From positions 1-62,651 of the IMG/VR virus record IMGVR_UViG_3300027816_002956: a DNA stretch of 62,651 bases. One strand, 5' to 3'. Source of the DNA: a virus. Shown here one piece after another: positions 17,184 through 28,130 of this stretch. The notes under the pieces are model-generated. The model did no database searches. It was not told the origin of the DNA and saw only the letters and a program-made list of their open reading frames with translations. How positions within the stretch are numbered: the first letter of the stretch is position 1; each line of letters starts with the position of its first letter. The position numbers and the translations under genes are program-made.

Positions 17184-18524
17184 ATGGCTTCCTTACTCAC
17201 CTATCAATTTTCAACACTTTTAGCGGAAAGTATATACAATTTACTTGATGTAAGTGCTAATTCTTACCTACCTTTAAACAGAAGATCTTATGTTTTCGTC
17301 ACTTTAGGTAAAGAAACACCGTGGAATGCTGGAACAGAAGTTGCTCCTACTCCAGGCCAATCGATACAGAATCTTAATTCTTATTATGATAGAGCTATGG
17401 TTGCTAAGAGAGTAAGTCAAGAAAATGCATCATTCGTAGTACCAAGAGTAAATTGGACTGCAAACACATTATATACATTTGCTGCTTGTGGAGTATGCCC
17501 AGCAGGAACACCATTTTATGTTTTAAATTCAAAAGATCAAGTTTTTAAATGTCTTTGGAACAACGGCGGTACAAATTCTAATACTGAGCCGCAACTTTCA
17601 TTGTCATCCACATCTTTAGAAGAACCATTTTTTAAAACACCTGATGGTTATAAATGGAAGTATCTTTTCACATTAACCTCACAACAAAAACAAAAATTTT
17701 TAACACAAGATTTTATGCCTGTTAGTTTTAACAGGTTCGTTCGAGCTGCAGCCGTGAACAGGAGTATTGATATAGTAAGAGTTACTAATCAAGGGAATAA
17801 TTATGTAGACGGTACAGTACAAGATATTATCACAGTAAGTGGTGATGGAACAGATGCCGTTTTAAAAGCTAATGTGGCAAATGGTAAAATAATTGATATA
17901 GTTGTTCAAAATAGAGGTTCTGATTATACAAAAGCTAATCTAAGTTTTTCTGACGTTGCTGGTGGTATTGGTACGGCCGCAGCTGCTGAAGTGGTATTAT
18001 CACCACAAAATGGCCATGGATTTGATCCAATTGAAGAATTATATGCAAATACAATAATGTTTAATGTTGATTTTGATGGATCAGAGAATGGTGTTTTTCC
18101 AACAGACAATGAATATCGTGAAGTTACTCTATTAAAAAATCCTTATGAATTTGCAACTACTGAATTGGCTGGAGATTCTTTGTACACCATGTATACAAAA
18201 ATTAAAGTTTCTCCAGGTGTAGGAGATTTTAATAATGATGAGATAGTTTTTCAAGGAGTTAGTTTAGCCACTTCAACATTTAGTGCTGATGTTATTTCTT
18301 TTGATGAATTACAGAATTTATTGTATGTAAACAATATAAGAGGATCTTTATCAACAAACCAACCGATCAAAGGTCAAACAAGTGGTGCTATTCGAGTAGC
18401 TATAAATAAAACGGATCCAACATTAGAATTATACACAGGCAAAATTTTATATGTTTCAAATCAAACACCTGTTACAAGAGATGATGACCAGTTAGACAGA
18501 ATAAGATTTACATTAAAGTTTTAG
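17184..18524 (+). CDS. 8: Baseplate wedge protein, T4 gp8-like
   Basis: The 446-residue protein has the gp8-type opening: YVFVTLGKETPWNAGTEVAP near residues 35-55, VVPRVNWTANTLYTF near 85-100 and TPDGYKWKYLFTLTSQQKQK near 150-170. These match T4 gp8 features (ITFGRSEPW, PRRDW, DGYVWEYLFEI). It is longer than T4 gp8 (334 residues), with an insertion containing the same VTNQGNNYVDGT and VQNRGSDYTKANL beta units found in gp6 and gp7. Gp8 links the wedge arms at the baseplate rim. It completes the gp25-6-7-8 order. Confidence 0.85.
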   Translation: MASLLTYQFSTLLAESIYNLLDVSANSYLPLNRRSYVFVTLGKETPWNAGTEVAPTPGQSIQNLNSYYDRAMVAKRVSQENASFVVPRVNWTANTLYTFAACGVCPAGTPFYVLNSKDQVFKCLWNNGGTNSNTEPQLSLSSTSLEEPFFKTPDGYKWKYLFTLTSQQKQKFLTQDFMPVSFNRFVRAAAVNRSIDIVRVTNQGNNYVDGTVQDIITVSGDGTDAVLKANVANGKIIDIVVQNRGSDYTKANLSFSDVAGGIGTAAAAEVVLSPQNGHGFDPIEELYANTIMFNVDFDGSENGVFPTDNEYREVTLLKNPYEFATTELAGDSLYTMYTKIKVSPGVGDFNNDEIVFQGVSLATSTFSADVISFDELQNLLYVNNIRGSLSTNQPIKGQTSGAIRVAINKTDPTLELYTGKILYVSNQTPVTRDDDQLDRIRFTLKF

Positions 18525-18532
18525 AGGAATAA

Positions 18533-21500
18533 ATGACAACTTTTTTTAATTACGACCCATATTTTGACGATTTTGATGAAGATAAGAACTACATGCGAGT
18601 TCTTTTTAGACCTGGATATTCTGTCCAGGCTAGAGAATTAACTCAATTACAAACCATACTTCAAAATCAAATTGAAAAATTTGGTAACCATATTTTCAAA
18701 AATGGAAGTCCAATAACTGGTGGTAAAATTTCTTTAGATGACAGAGCATTTTATTTAATTCTCAATAGTCAATATGAAAATGAAGATATTGATGTATCTT
18801 TATTTTTAGATAAAACTATTATAAGTTATAATTCTTCTAAAACAGTAAGAGCAAAAGTTATTGCTGTTGATGACACCACAACAAATCCTATTCTCATTTT
18901 AAAGTATTTAAGTGCCGATTTTTTCAATGAAGAAGATGAAATCAAAATATTTGGTCAAAATATTTTTGCTCAAGTAAAAGATACAAGTGCGGTAGGTCGT
19001 TCTTACGTTGCAAGTATACAAGACGGTGTTTACTATTTTAAAGGTAATTTTGTTAAAATAGTACCTCAGTTTTTAGTGCTTGAACTTTTTTATAAGGTAG
19101 GTTATAACGCAACAACAATTAATAAAAAACCAACTTATAAAGTAGGTATCGAATTCGAAGAAAATATTGTAGATGAGATTGACGATACCACATTATTAGA
19201 TCCAGCTCAAGGTGCTTCAAATTATCAAGCACCTGGCGCAACACGTTATGAAATTGCTACTCGATTATCAAAAAGAACTTTAGACTCAGCTGACGAATCT
19301 TCATTTTTTGAAGTTATTCGCCTTGTTGATGGAGTTAAAACAAAAGAAATTGATTATCCAGTTTATAGTGAGATTGAAAAAACTCTTGCTAGAAGAACAT
19401 TTGAAGAATCTGGTAATTATACTGTAGATCCATTTGTTCTTTCTTTAGAAGAAGAAGCTTATGATGCGAACAACACTTTAGATTCAAATTCATTTACGGC
19501 GGTATTAGATCCAGGTAAAGCATATGTCGGTGGTTACGAAGTTCAAACTATTGCTCCAACTAGAATTCAAATACCAAGAGCACGACAAACATCTAATGTT
19601 TCAGATTATGATTTACCAACAAACTATTCTAGTTTTGTCGTTTTAGCTAATACAACTGGAACATTAGATATTTCTTCTTTTCCTGAATTAGATATTCATT
19701 GTACTCCACATACAACAATTGATTTTAGTTCTACGAATGCTTATAATTCAACAAAAATTGGAACATTAAGAGCTAATATGATGAAGTATAATGATGCTTC
19801 TTCATCAGTTCTTGGAAGTACTCATACATTTACAGTAAATGTTTTTGATGTGTCGTCAAAACCAATTACAGGAACAGTTTTAACGGTAGGATCTACAAAT
19901 ACAGTTATTGAATTAGATGCTGCTACGTCAACAGGATCACAGGCAAATTGTTATGCAAATATGTACTTTAGAATTACTGATGGTGCTGGACAATTTTTAG
20001 CTCCAATTTTAATTAGAGAGTCTAATAGTATATCACAAACAGTTACATTGTCGCAAGCTTTACCTTTTATTCCTTCATCAAACACATATTCTATTGAATC
20101 AGATTTTAAAGTTGCTAGATCGATTTCGCAAAAATCAGGTTCTTCAAAAATCTTTGCAGCAGATGTTGGAAGTGATTCGAAAGATTCTACAACTGGTTTT
20201 TCTTTTATTACTGAACCAACAAAAACAAGTTTAGTATTTGATACACCATTTGAATCTATGAAATCAGGTAGTATTTCTAATTTTGATTTTTATGCTCGAA
20301 AATTATATTCTGATAATTTGTCAGACGGTACAGGTCAAATGACGATCTCAACAACAGGTACAGATACATTTGATTTTGCTGGTTCACCTGGTACATTGTC
20401 TGACAACCAAATATTAAACAACATTATTTGCTTTATCAGATACAATTCAACATCAAATTCTACTTCTGGAATAGCACCAAATACGGTCGTAAGTTTAGCT
20501 AATAACTTATTTACTGTTACAGCAATAAGTAATACTTCAATTACTGTTGATTTTGATACTGCCGGTGTTAGAGCAGATTTTATCATCACAACTAAAGTAA
20601 ACAATGCAGAAAACGGTACTACAGGTGCGATTCGTGGAAAACAACTGTTACCACTTTCAAACACTTCACATGAAAAAGTACCTTACAATTTAGATACGGC
20701 TGGAGACTCATTAGATTTTGCAAATACTGGTAGTGTAATAAACATTACAGATGGTTTAGTATTTGAAGATATAGGTGCAACATTTATTAATGGCGCCAAT
20801 ACAATCGCACAACTTAAAACTCCTGGCACAGTTGTAAGCTTACAAGTACCTGACATTTATGAAATCGTCAGAATTACTGATTCAAAATCCACAACAACGA
20901 ATGTAACAACTGCAATGTTGACAAATGATGACCATGATGTTACAAGTCACTACGAATTCGATAATGGTCAAAGAAAAACTCATTACGATCACGCAACAAT
21001 AAAATTAAAAAGAGGATATAGTTCACCAACAGGTTCTTCTTTATTGATTCAATACAAATATTTAAAACATCAAGCGGCACCATCACCACAAAATGAAGGT
21101 TTATTTACTGTTGATTCTTATTTAAAAACAGGATCTAATTTTACATATAATGAAATGTCTAAGTTTTTAAGTAATGAAGATGGTAAATTAATTTCTCTAC
21201 GTTCATGTTTAGATTTTAGACCTACTAGAACGATTGCTTCTAATACTTTTTTTGGTGCTGTAAATGTTGACCCAGATAGAACAGCAGAACTTTCTTTTGA
21301 ATATTACCTTAGTAGAATTGACCGACTTGTTGTTAAACCGTCAAAAGAATTTTCTGTTTTGTCAGGCAAATCTGCTGTATCACCAATTCCTCCACCTGTG
21401 GATACTAATGATATGTTGATTTATACGTTAGATATTCCTCCGTATACTGAAACAGTTAAAGAAATAAAAGCAGAATTTAAAAACAATAAAAGATTTACAA

Positions 21501-24500
21501 TGAATGATATTGGATCTTTTGAAAAGAGAATCAAAGGTCTAGAATATTATGTTGCATTAACTTCGTTAGAAAAAAATGCAGCTGACTCAAAAGTATTAGA
21601 TGCTGATGGATTAGAAAGATCTAAGTACGGCATTTTAGTTGATAACTTTACTAATCGTGATGTTCAATCAACATATGGTGATGTTGGATTTGATAACAGA
21701 AACCTTATTGAAGAAGGCGAACTGAAACCTGCATCTTTAATGAGAACTTTTAAAATGAAATGGTCATCTGCCAATTCATCAGGTTCTTATGCGGCTATTG
21801 GTGTAAATGACCAAAAGTCTTTGATGTTGAATTATACAACAAGTTCTTTTGCTTCGCAACCATATGCCACCAAATTTGTACCTGTCGCAAATGCTTTATT
21901 TGCTAATTTTAAAGGTACAATGAGATTATTTCCAGAATATACAGGTGATGTAGATACTGGACATACTGCCAGAGTAACATTAAACTCTACTCAAGGTTTA
22001 GATAATGCTTTTAATTTTATTAATGAAGCATTTAAATTTATTTCTGATCAAAATCCAACATGGGTAAATGATAAAGACAATCCTTTTGCTAAAGTAGTTG
22101 ATACTAAATGGTTTGAGACCGTAACAACAGTAGATAACAGTACAGTACAATTAGGTCGCAGAGAATTTGGTAATTTACAAACTACAACAGATAGAGTTTA
22201 TATCTCAAAAGGTGCTGAATTAAACATGAAACAAATCAGTAGTTCAACATCGCAAGTTGATGTTGGTACTTTTGTTACTGATTTAGCAATTCAGCCATAT
22301 TTAAAACCAAGAGATATTACTTTTACAGCATCTTCATTAAAACCTAATGCAAGATACTATGCATTTTTTGATGGTGTTAATATCGACCAATACGTTGTAG
22401 TACCATCAAAAATTAAAGTTCTTTCAGGTGTTAATTCAAATTCCGTATTCATTTCTGGTGAATTAGCTATTATTGCTAATAATGGTACAGAGTTAAACAG
22501 TTTTATAGCGTCTTATCAAAGTGGTGGTACATCATATAGAATGGTTGTTGTTACGAATAGTGAAAGAGGTTCATCAAATGTTAGTGTTGTAAACGAAACA
22601 GGATTAGCTTTAACAGGCAGTAAAGTTATTTGGGGTGTAGACAGCAAATCAGTATATGGTATTGATTCTGTATTAGAACATAAATCAGGATTAACTAGAG
22701 GTATAACTTCTAGTACAATAACTTTGGCACCAGATGCACCTTCTGTAAATATTGCTGGAAATACAATAACATTTGTTCATAGATCTGGAAGTTCTGATGG
22801 TTATGGAGCTGTTTATAATGTTATTGCTTATAACACTTCTACAAAAGTGGCAACAATTCAAGAAACAACATCTTCTGTTGAACAATCTTCTACTTGGGTT
22901 TACAGTATCGGTGTTAATAGAGCAAATAAGTTAGGACAAGTTTCGGGAGTATTTTATCCTCCTGCAGCTACATTTAGAAACGGTGAAAGAGTTTTACGTT
23001 TAACAGAATCATTTAATAACACTTATGATGAAGATGCAATTTCGTTTGCTGAAAAATCATATGTTTCTTCTGGCATAAAAGTAAATAAAACTAATCTTGT
23101 AAATACAGTTTATAATGTTGATGTTGGTGTTAAATTTGTCGGAAATGCATCTTCACCATTATTGCAATCTACAGCTGTTAGGCAAGAAATTACTTCAACG
23201 TGGCGTGTTGATCCAATGGCTCAAACATTCTTCATTGATCCTGAAGTTTATCCAAATGGTTTATTTGTTGAGAATGTTAAATTATTTTTTGCAAACAAAG
23301 ATGAGGACAATATTCCTGTAAGTGTTCAAATAAGACCTACGGTTAATGGATTACCATCTTCTGACTTTATTTACCCAGAGTCTATTGTTACAAAATATCC
23401 ATTTGAAGTAAATACAACTACAAGTCCAAATTTCAATTCATCTTCAAATTATACTAAATTTACTTTTGCATCTCCTGTTTTCTTAAAGGCAGGTTTATAT
23501 GCTCTTGTTGTTTTAACAGACAGTCCTTCTTACTCACTTTGGGTTGCTGAAAAAGGAGCCACCACGACAGGTAACCAATATGTGTCCGTAAATCCATATG
23601 TTGGTACATTGTATAAATCTCAAAATGCAATGGAATATGTACCTTACTTAAATGAAGATTTGATGTTTGATATGGATCGTTGCATATTCTCAAGTTCACC
23701 TGCAACATTTATTTTAGAAAATGAAAGACAGAGTGCAAAATATAATATTGATAAATTCAGATTAATAACTAGACAATTAGAAACTCAATCTGATACACCA
23801 TTTACAATTGATTATAAGTTTAAATCAAAAATGGCAGGTGGTGCAAAAGAAACTGCTTATAGAGATCTAATCCCATTCGTCACATATTCTATGGGTGATG
23901 ATGATTTATATACTGTAGGCAATAGAAGAAAAGATATAGAAAATCAAGGAGATTTTTCAGTATCTTTAACTATCTCAACAACAGACAATGCTGTTTCACC
24001 ACTCGTTTCACTTGAAAGCATTTTTCTAAATGCTTGGGAAAACTTTGTTGATAATGCTGAAATTACTGTAGATGATTTTAATATTATTACACCAGGAGGT
24101 GGTTATTCTAACAGTAATGTCGTGACAATTACTTCAAATACTGGAACAGGAGCTCTTGTTTACTTAGTAACAAACGGTGCTCAAGGTAATGTTATTGGAT
24201 TAAATGTTGCTTCTTCTGGTTCTGGTTATTATGATGATTTTTCTATATCTGTACCCGGAACAGGATTTGGCACAATTACTTCAAATGCTGAAATTGTTCT
24301 TAATTCTGAATACGACAGTAGTGGTGGCCCATGTTTAGCAAGGTATATTACTAAACCAATTACTTTGGCAGATGGATTTGATGCTGGTGATTTGCGAGTA
24401 TTTTTATCTGCAAATCGAAGAGGTGTTTCTGATATCCATGTATATTATAAAATACTTTCTGGATCTGATTCCACAACATTTAAAGACCGTCCATATCAAA

Positions 24501-24730
24501 AGATGGAATGTTTTAACCCATCTACAACCGCATCTCTAACAGAAGATGATTTTAGAGAGTTTGAATATAGGCCGTCATTAACTTCTGATTCGGTAACATA
24601 TACTTCAACAAATGGTGGTACATTTGATTCGTTTAAAACATTTGCTATTAAAATTGTTTTAACAACAAGTGATCCATCAATTGTTCCAAAAGTAAAAGAT
24701 TTTCGTGTAATTGCTTTACCATCAGGTTAA
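18533..24730 (+). CDS. Giant virion structural protein, DUF4815 type
   Basis: The 2065-residue protein starts with FFNYDPYFDDFDEDKNYMRV and LFRPGYSVQARELTQLQTIL, which characterise DUF4815 proteins of marine T4-type phages. These replace T4 gp9-gp12-type peripheral baseplate proteins in position. The C-terminal half has WRVDPMAQTFFIDPEVYPNG (about 1560) and DIHVYYKILSGSD (about 1970), both beta-rich. Its role as a peripheral baseplate or fibre-attachment protein is inferred from order. The start follows AGAGGAATAA, a good ribosome site. It is the largest gene in the window and is uninterrupted. Confidence 0.8.
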   Translation: MTTFFNYDPYFDDFDEDKNYMRVLFRPGYSVQARELTQLQTILQNQIEKFGNHIFKNGSPITGGKISLDDRAFYLILNSQYENEDIDVSLFLDKTIISYNSSKTVRAKVIAVDDTTTNPILILKYLSADFFNEEDEIKIFGQNIFAQVKDTSAVGRSYVASIQDGVYYFKGNFVKIVPQFLVLELFYKVGYNATTINKKPTYKVGIEFEENIVDEIDDTTLLDPAQGASNYQAPGATRYEIATRLSKRTLDSADESSFFEVIRLVDGVKTKEIDYPVYSEIEKTLARRTFEESGNYTVDPFVLSLEEEAYDANNTLDSNSFTAVLDPGKAYVGGYEVQTIAPTRIQIPRARQTSNVSDYDLPTNYSSFVVLANTTGTLDISSFPELDIHCTPHTTIDFSSTNAYNSTKIGTLRANMMKYNDASSSVLGSTHTFTVNVFDVSSKPITGTVLTVGSTNTVIELDAATSTGSQANCYANMYFRITDGAGQFLAPILIRESNSISQTVTLSQALPFIPSSNTYSIESDFKVARSISQKSGSSKIFAADVGSDSKDSTTGFSFITEPTKTSLVFDTPFESMKSGSISNFDFYARKLYSDNLSDGTGQMTISTTGTDTFDFAGSPGTLSDNQILNNIICFIRYNSTSNSTSGIAPNTVVSLANNLFTVTAISNTSITVDFDTAGVRADFIITTKVNNAENGTTGAIRGKQLLPLSNTSHEKVPYNLDTAGDSLDFANTGSVINITDGLVFEDIGATFINGANTIAQLKTPGTVVSLQVPDIYEIVRITDSKSTTTNVTTAMLTNDDHDVTSHYEFDNGQRKTHYDHATIKLKRGYSSPTGSSLLIQYKYLKHQAAPSPQNEGLFTVDSYLKTGSNFTYNEMSKFLSNEDGKLISLRSCLDFRPTRTIASNTFFGAVNVDPDRTAELSFEYYLSRIDRLVVKPSKEFSVLSGKSAVSPIPPPVDTNDMLIYTLDIPPYTETVKEIKAEFKNNKRFTMNDIGSFEKRIKGLEYYVALTSLEKNAADSKVLDADGLERSKYGILVDNFTNRDVQSTYGDVGFDNRNLIEEGELKPASLMRTFKMKWSSANSSGSYAAIGVNDQKSLMLNYTTSSFASQPYATKFVPVANALFANFKGTMRLFPEYTGDVDTGHTARVTLNSTQGLDNAFNFINEAFKFISDQNPTWVNDKDNPFAKVVDTKWFETVTTVDNSTVQLGRREFGNLQTTTDRVYISKGAELNMKQISSSTSQVDVGTFVTDLAIQPYLKPRDITFTASSLKPNARYYAFFDGVNIDQYVVVPSKIKVLSGVNSNSVFISGELAIIANNGTELNSFIASYQSGGTSYRMVVVTNSERGSSNVSVVNETGLALTGSKVIWGVDSKSVYGIDSVLEHKSGLTRGITSSTITLAPDAPSVNIAGNTITFVHRSGSSDGYGAVYNVIAYNTSTKVATIQETTSSVEQSSTWVYSIGVNRANKLGQVSGVFYPPAATFRNGERVLRLTESFNNTYDEDAISFAEKSYVSSGIKVNKTNLVNTVYNVDVGVKFVGNASSPLLQSTAVRQEITSTWRVDPMAQTFFIDPEVYPNGLFVENVKLFFANKDEDNIPVSVQIRPTVNGLPSSDFIYPESIVTKYPFEVNTTTSPNFNSSSNYTKFTFASPVFLKAGLYALVVLTDSPSYSLWVAEKGATTTGNQYVSVNPYVGTLYKSQNAMEYVPYLNEDLMFDMDRCIFSSSPATFILENERQSAKYNIDKFRLITRQLETQSDTPFTIDYKFKSKMAGGAKETAYRDLIPFVTYSMGDDDLYTVGNRRKDIENQGDFSVSLTISTTDNAVSPLVSLESIFLNAWENFVDNAEITVDDFNIITPGGGYSNSNVVTITSNTGTGALVYLVTNGAQGNVIGLNVASSGSGYYDDFSISVPGTGFGTITSNAEIVLNSEYDSSGGPCLARYITKPITLADGFDAGDLRVFLSANRRGVSDIHVYYKILSGSDSTTFKDRPYQKMECFNPSTTASLTEDDFREFEYRPSLTSDSVTYTSTNGGTFDSFKTFAIKIVLTTSDPSIVPKVKDFRVIALPSG

Positions 24731-24731
24731 T

Positions 24732-24959
24732 ATGAAAATACCTGTAAAAGGAACAAACTTTGTTAAAGACACATCAAGTGGTGCTCTTTTAACGGTGAAT
24801 CGTGGAGTTTTGTTAGAAAATGAAGCCAGATTACGTTTGAAATCAAAATTAAATTCAAAAAATGATGAAATAAATAATTTAAAAATTCAAGTGGATTCTT
24901 TAAATAAAGATATTGGTGAAATAAAAAATATGTTACAACAGTTAATTAAGAGAGATTAA
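24732..24959 (+). CDS. Small coiled-coil protein
   Basis: The 75-residue product begins MKIPVKGTNFVKDTSSGALL and ends in a heptad-rich helix (residues about 35-73: INNLKIQVDSLNKDIGEIK). I chose the ATG at 24732, directly after the stop of the DUF4815 gene and behind CAGGTT; the frame is open slightly further upstream, but that would overlap the giant gene. It is probably a trimeric or dimeric connector for the fibre encoded next. No family is recognised. Confidence 0.65.
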   Translation: MKIPVKGTNFVKDTSSGALLTVNRGVLLENEARLRLKSKLNSKNDEINNLKIQVDSLNKDIGEIKNMLQQLIKRD

Positions 24960-24967
24960 AGTACCAA

Positions 24968-27900
24968 ATGACTATTCCTATCATAACAAGAACGAATACC
25001 ATTGATGAATGGCGAATTCAAACAAATTTGTCAGCTATAGAATTAAATAATTTAAAAGCTAACAATTATACAAAATCAAATGGTACTTTAGAATTAGCTA
25101 ACAACTCTGTACTTTTAATAAGTGCAAACGGTACCGCACTCCAAGTTTCAAATAGTGCTTTTATCGGTAGAAATTTAGCAGTAACAAATAACGTTTCTGT
25201 TGGTGCAGTTGGTTCTGGTGTTGGTAATGTCTCTATAGGTAACTCTGTTTTGATTGCTGGACCCGGAGAAGCAGTTAACGTTTCAAATAGTGTTTATGTT
25301 GGTGGCAATAGCAATGTTAGAGGCAACGTGTATGCGAACAATGCAGTTGTCAATAATTCTGTTTATGTTGGTGGTACTGCAAACATTGCTGGTATTGTTA
25401 CACTATCAGGAACAGGTAAAGTATTGGAAGCAAATACTGGAACTGTATATGTTAATAATGCATATCTAACTACTGCAACACTAGATCAAGCAAACGTTGA
25501 ATTGATCTATGCTCTTGAAGCTAAAATTGACAACCTTTCTGATATTGCTTCTGCTGTAATTGGTATTTTGCGTGTAACAACAGGTAATATTTATTATCTA
25601 ACATCGAACACTTTATATGCTAATACTGGAACGATCAGAGATTTTGTTGCAAACAGCACAGGTAATGTAGTAACACTTATATCAAATGTTGCAACAATTA
25701 ATACCGCAACTATTGGTAACTTAAACGCAACAAATGGTACGATTATCAATGGTAATGTAGTAACACTTATATCAAACAATGCTACTTTAAATACATCTAC
25801 TTTAGTTAATATAACAGTAACTAACGCTGCAATTGCAAATGCCGTTATTTCTTCGGCTGCAATTACGACTGGTCAAATTACAAATGGTACAATTACAAAT
25901 GGTACTATCATTAATGGTAATATAGTTACTTTAATTTCAAATAGTGCAACACTTAATAATTCTACATTGTTAAGTTCAAATGTTGTTTCTGCAAATATTA
26001 TAAATGCTAATGTTTCTGGTAATGTAAACTTTACCAATGGATCAACATTAAGATTTAATTCTGGATCAGCAAATGATGCTCTTGTTGTAGATTCAGGTAT
26101 AACTTCTTTACAGACTGTCGTTGTTGAAGGAAACTTAACTGTTGCAGGATCATTTACTCAAACAGGTAATATTAATTTTGAAACAGATAGATTCATTTTC
26201 AATGCAAATACACCTGATAATAAAGATGCTCTTATAATAAACCGTAGAGTTGCTGGAAATAATGCTCAAATTATTTGGAATGAAACAAATGATCGTTGGG
26301 AAGTTTCAACAGGTAATACTTGGACAACAACTTATAAGATTTTAGATGGCGCAGACATTTATACAGGTGTTGATTCTGATAGTACAACACTTGTAGCTTC
26401 TGCGAGTGCTGTTAAATTTGCATATCAAGCTGGTGGTGTTGTAGCCGGTGGCTATGCTAATGCAGCTTATAGACATGCCAATTCTGCATTTGTAAGTCAA
26501 AATACAACAGGTGTTTATGCCAATACTGGATATGCTCATGCAAATTCAGCACATGATGTGGCAAATTCTGCTTTTAGTGGAGTAAGTGGTACACATGCAA
26601 ATGCGGCCTACAGACATGCAAATTCATCTTATGCACATGCAAATACGGCTAATGTATCTGCTCAAGCTGCCTTTGATGCGGCTAACAATGCTTTTGCAGC
26701 TGGTGGTCAATTTGCTTATAGACATGCTAATTCAGCACACGATATTGCAAACTCAGCTTTTGCTGGAACAACAGGTACTCATGCCAACTCAGCATATTTT
26801 ACTGCAAATACCGCTTTAACAAATGCTGAAATTGCTGACCAAAAAGCTGTAGCAGCTAATACTAGAGCCGCTTTAGCTAACGTTCATGCAAATGCCGCAT
26901 ATAATTTTTCAAACACAATAAACAACTTTGCTTTTCATGCTTATACTCATGCTAATGCAGCGTTTGCTCGAGCAAATACAGGAATTACATCTACTGGAGG
27001 TACTATAACAGGTGATTTAACAGTTAATGGAACATTGAATGCTACTGGAGCTTCAATTTTTGCAAATGATATGAAAATTGCAGATGGAATTATAACACTT
27101 AATTCTGACATATTACAAACTGCATCACCAATTGAAAATGCTGGATTAGAAATAGATCGAGGCGCTTCACCTAATGTATTCTTTTTATGGGATGAAACTT
27201 CCGATAGGTGGAGATTTACAAATGATGGTACAAATTATCAAGACGTTGCAGGTCAAACAACAATTAATTCATCTTTAGCCGCATATGTACCTTTAGCAGG
27301 TGGAACCATGACTGGTTTCTTGACTCTGAGTGCAAGTCCATCAAGTGCGATGCATGCTGCTACAAAAGCTTATGTTGATGCTACAATAGGATCAGCAGAC
27401 CTAACAAATTTAAATGCTTCAAATTTAACAAGTGGTACTGTTCCAGTTGCTCGCTTGAGTGGATTATATAATATCAATGTTAATGGTAATGCTAACTATG
27501 CAACAACAGCTGGATCTGCCACAAGTGCAACGACCGCTAGCACCGCTTCCAGTTTAAATGGTGGTAATATTCAAAACTGTACTGGTTTCGCACAAAGTAG
27601 TGGAGCATTTTCAATGACCGGAAGTTCTTTCGGTGTAAATCCCTATGCACAATTTTATGGAGGCATAAGATCTTTTGCTGATATAAATGCATCTGGAGCA
27701 AATATAACAGCAAGTACTTTTTATGGTAATTTAAGTGGAACAGCAACACGAGCTCTTTATGGTGACTTGGCAGAAAAGTATCTAGCTGACGGCGAATACG
27801 ATGAAGGTACCGTAATGGCCATAGGCGGCGAAAAAGAAATAACAGCAGCAACAATTGCCAACTTTAGAGCTCTAGGTGTAGTATCATTGAGACCTGCACA

Positions 27901-28111
27901 CTTAATGAATGCTGATTTGGAAAACGGAACAATTGTTGCTTTAAAAGGTAGAGTTCCTGTAAAAGTTATAGGCAAAGTAATCAAAGGTCAACCTTTAGGA
28001 TTAAGTAACATAGCAGGAGTAGCAAGTGTTAATGAAATGAATTACTTTGCATTATCTCTGATAGATAAGAACGATGATGGTGAAGGTATAGTCGAAGCAG
28101 TTATTTTATAA
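24968..28111 (+). CDS. Tail fibre with Asn/Ala heptads and a DLAEKY-type tip domain
   Basis: The 1047-residue protein opens with TRTNTIDEWRIQTNLSAIEL, a virion-attachment segment common in marine T4-type fibres. A region of repeated NGTITNG/NVVTLISN strands (about 60-360) looks like a beta-helix. Modules of the type GNLTVAGSFTQTGNINFETD with DALIINRRVAGNNAQIIWNE follow, as well as heptads (about 490-680) and a second module (NGTLNATGASIF, WDETSDRWRFTND). The C-terminus has YGDLAEKYLADGEYDEGTVM and resembles the Peptidase_G2-like tip domains of phage fibres. It lies directly before the radical SAM cassette. Confidence 0.8.
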   Translation: MTIPIITRTNTIDEWRIQTNLSAIELNNLKANNYTKSNGTLELANNSVLLISANGTALQVSNSAFIGRNLAVTNNVSVGAVGSGVGNVSIGNSVLIAGPGEAVNVSNSVYVGGNSNVRGNVYANNAVVNNSVYVGGTANIAGIVTLSGTGKVLEANTGTVYVNNAYLTTATLDQANVELIYALEAKIDNLSDIASAVIGILRVTTGNIYYLTSNTLYANTGTIRDFVANSTGNVVTLISNVATINTATIGNLNATNGTIINGNVVTLISNNATLNTSTLVNITVTNAAIANAVISSAAITTGQITNGTITNGTIINGNIVTLISNSATLNNSTLLSSNVVSANIINANVSGNVNFTNGSTLRFNSGSANDALVVDSGITSLQTVVVEGNLTVAGSFTQTGNINFETDRFIFNANTPDNKDALIINRRVAGNNAQIIWNETNDRWEVSTGNTWTTTYKILDGADIYTGVDSDSTTLVASASAVKFAYQAGGVVAGGYANAAYRHANSAFVSQNTTGVYANTGYAHANSAHDVANSAFSGVSGTHANAAYRHANSSYAHANTANVSAQAAFDAANNAFAAGGQFAYRHANSAHDIANSAFAGTTGTHANSAYFTANTALTNAEIADQKAVAANTRAALANVHANAAYNFSNTINNFAFHAYTHANAAFARANTGITSTGGTITGDLTVNGTLNATGASIFANDMKIADGIITLNSDILQTASPIENAGLEIDRGASPNVFFLWDETSDRWRFTNDGTNYQDVAGQTTINSSLAAYVPLAGGTMTGFLTLSASPSSAMHAATKAYVDATIGSADLTNLNASNLTSGTVPVARLSGLYNINVNGNANYATTAGSATSATTASTASSLNGGNIQNCTGFAQSSGAFSMTGSSFGVNPYAQFYGGIRSFADINASGANITASTFYGNLSGTATRALYGDLAEKYLADGEYDEGTVMAIGGEKEITAATIANFRALGVVSLRPAHLMNADLENGTIVALKGRVPVKVIGKVIKGQPLGLSNIAGVASVNEMNYFALSLIDKNDDGEGIVEAVIL

Positions 28112-28130
28112 TCTAGGAAAAAAATAAATT

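Noticed and set aside
24711-24731. Longer start for the small coiled-coil gene
   Set aside because: It would overlap the end of the DUF4815 gene without a ribosome site; the ATG at 24732 directly after the stop is better.
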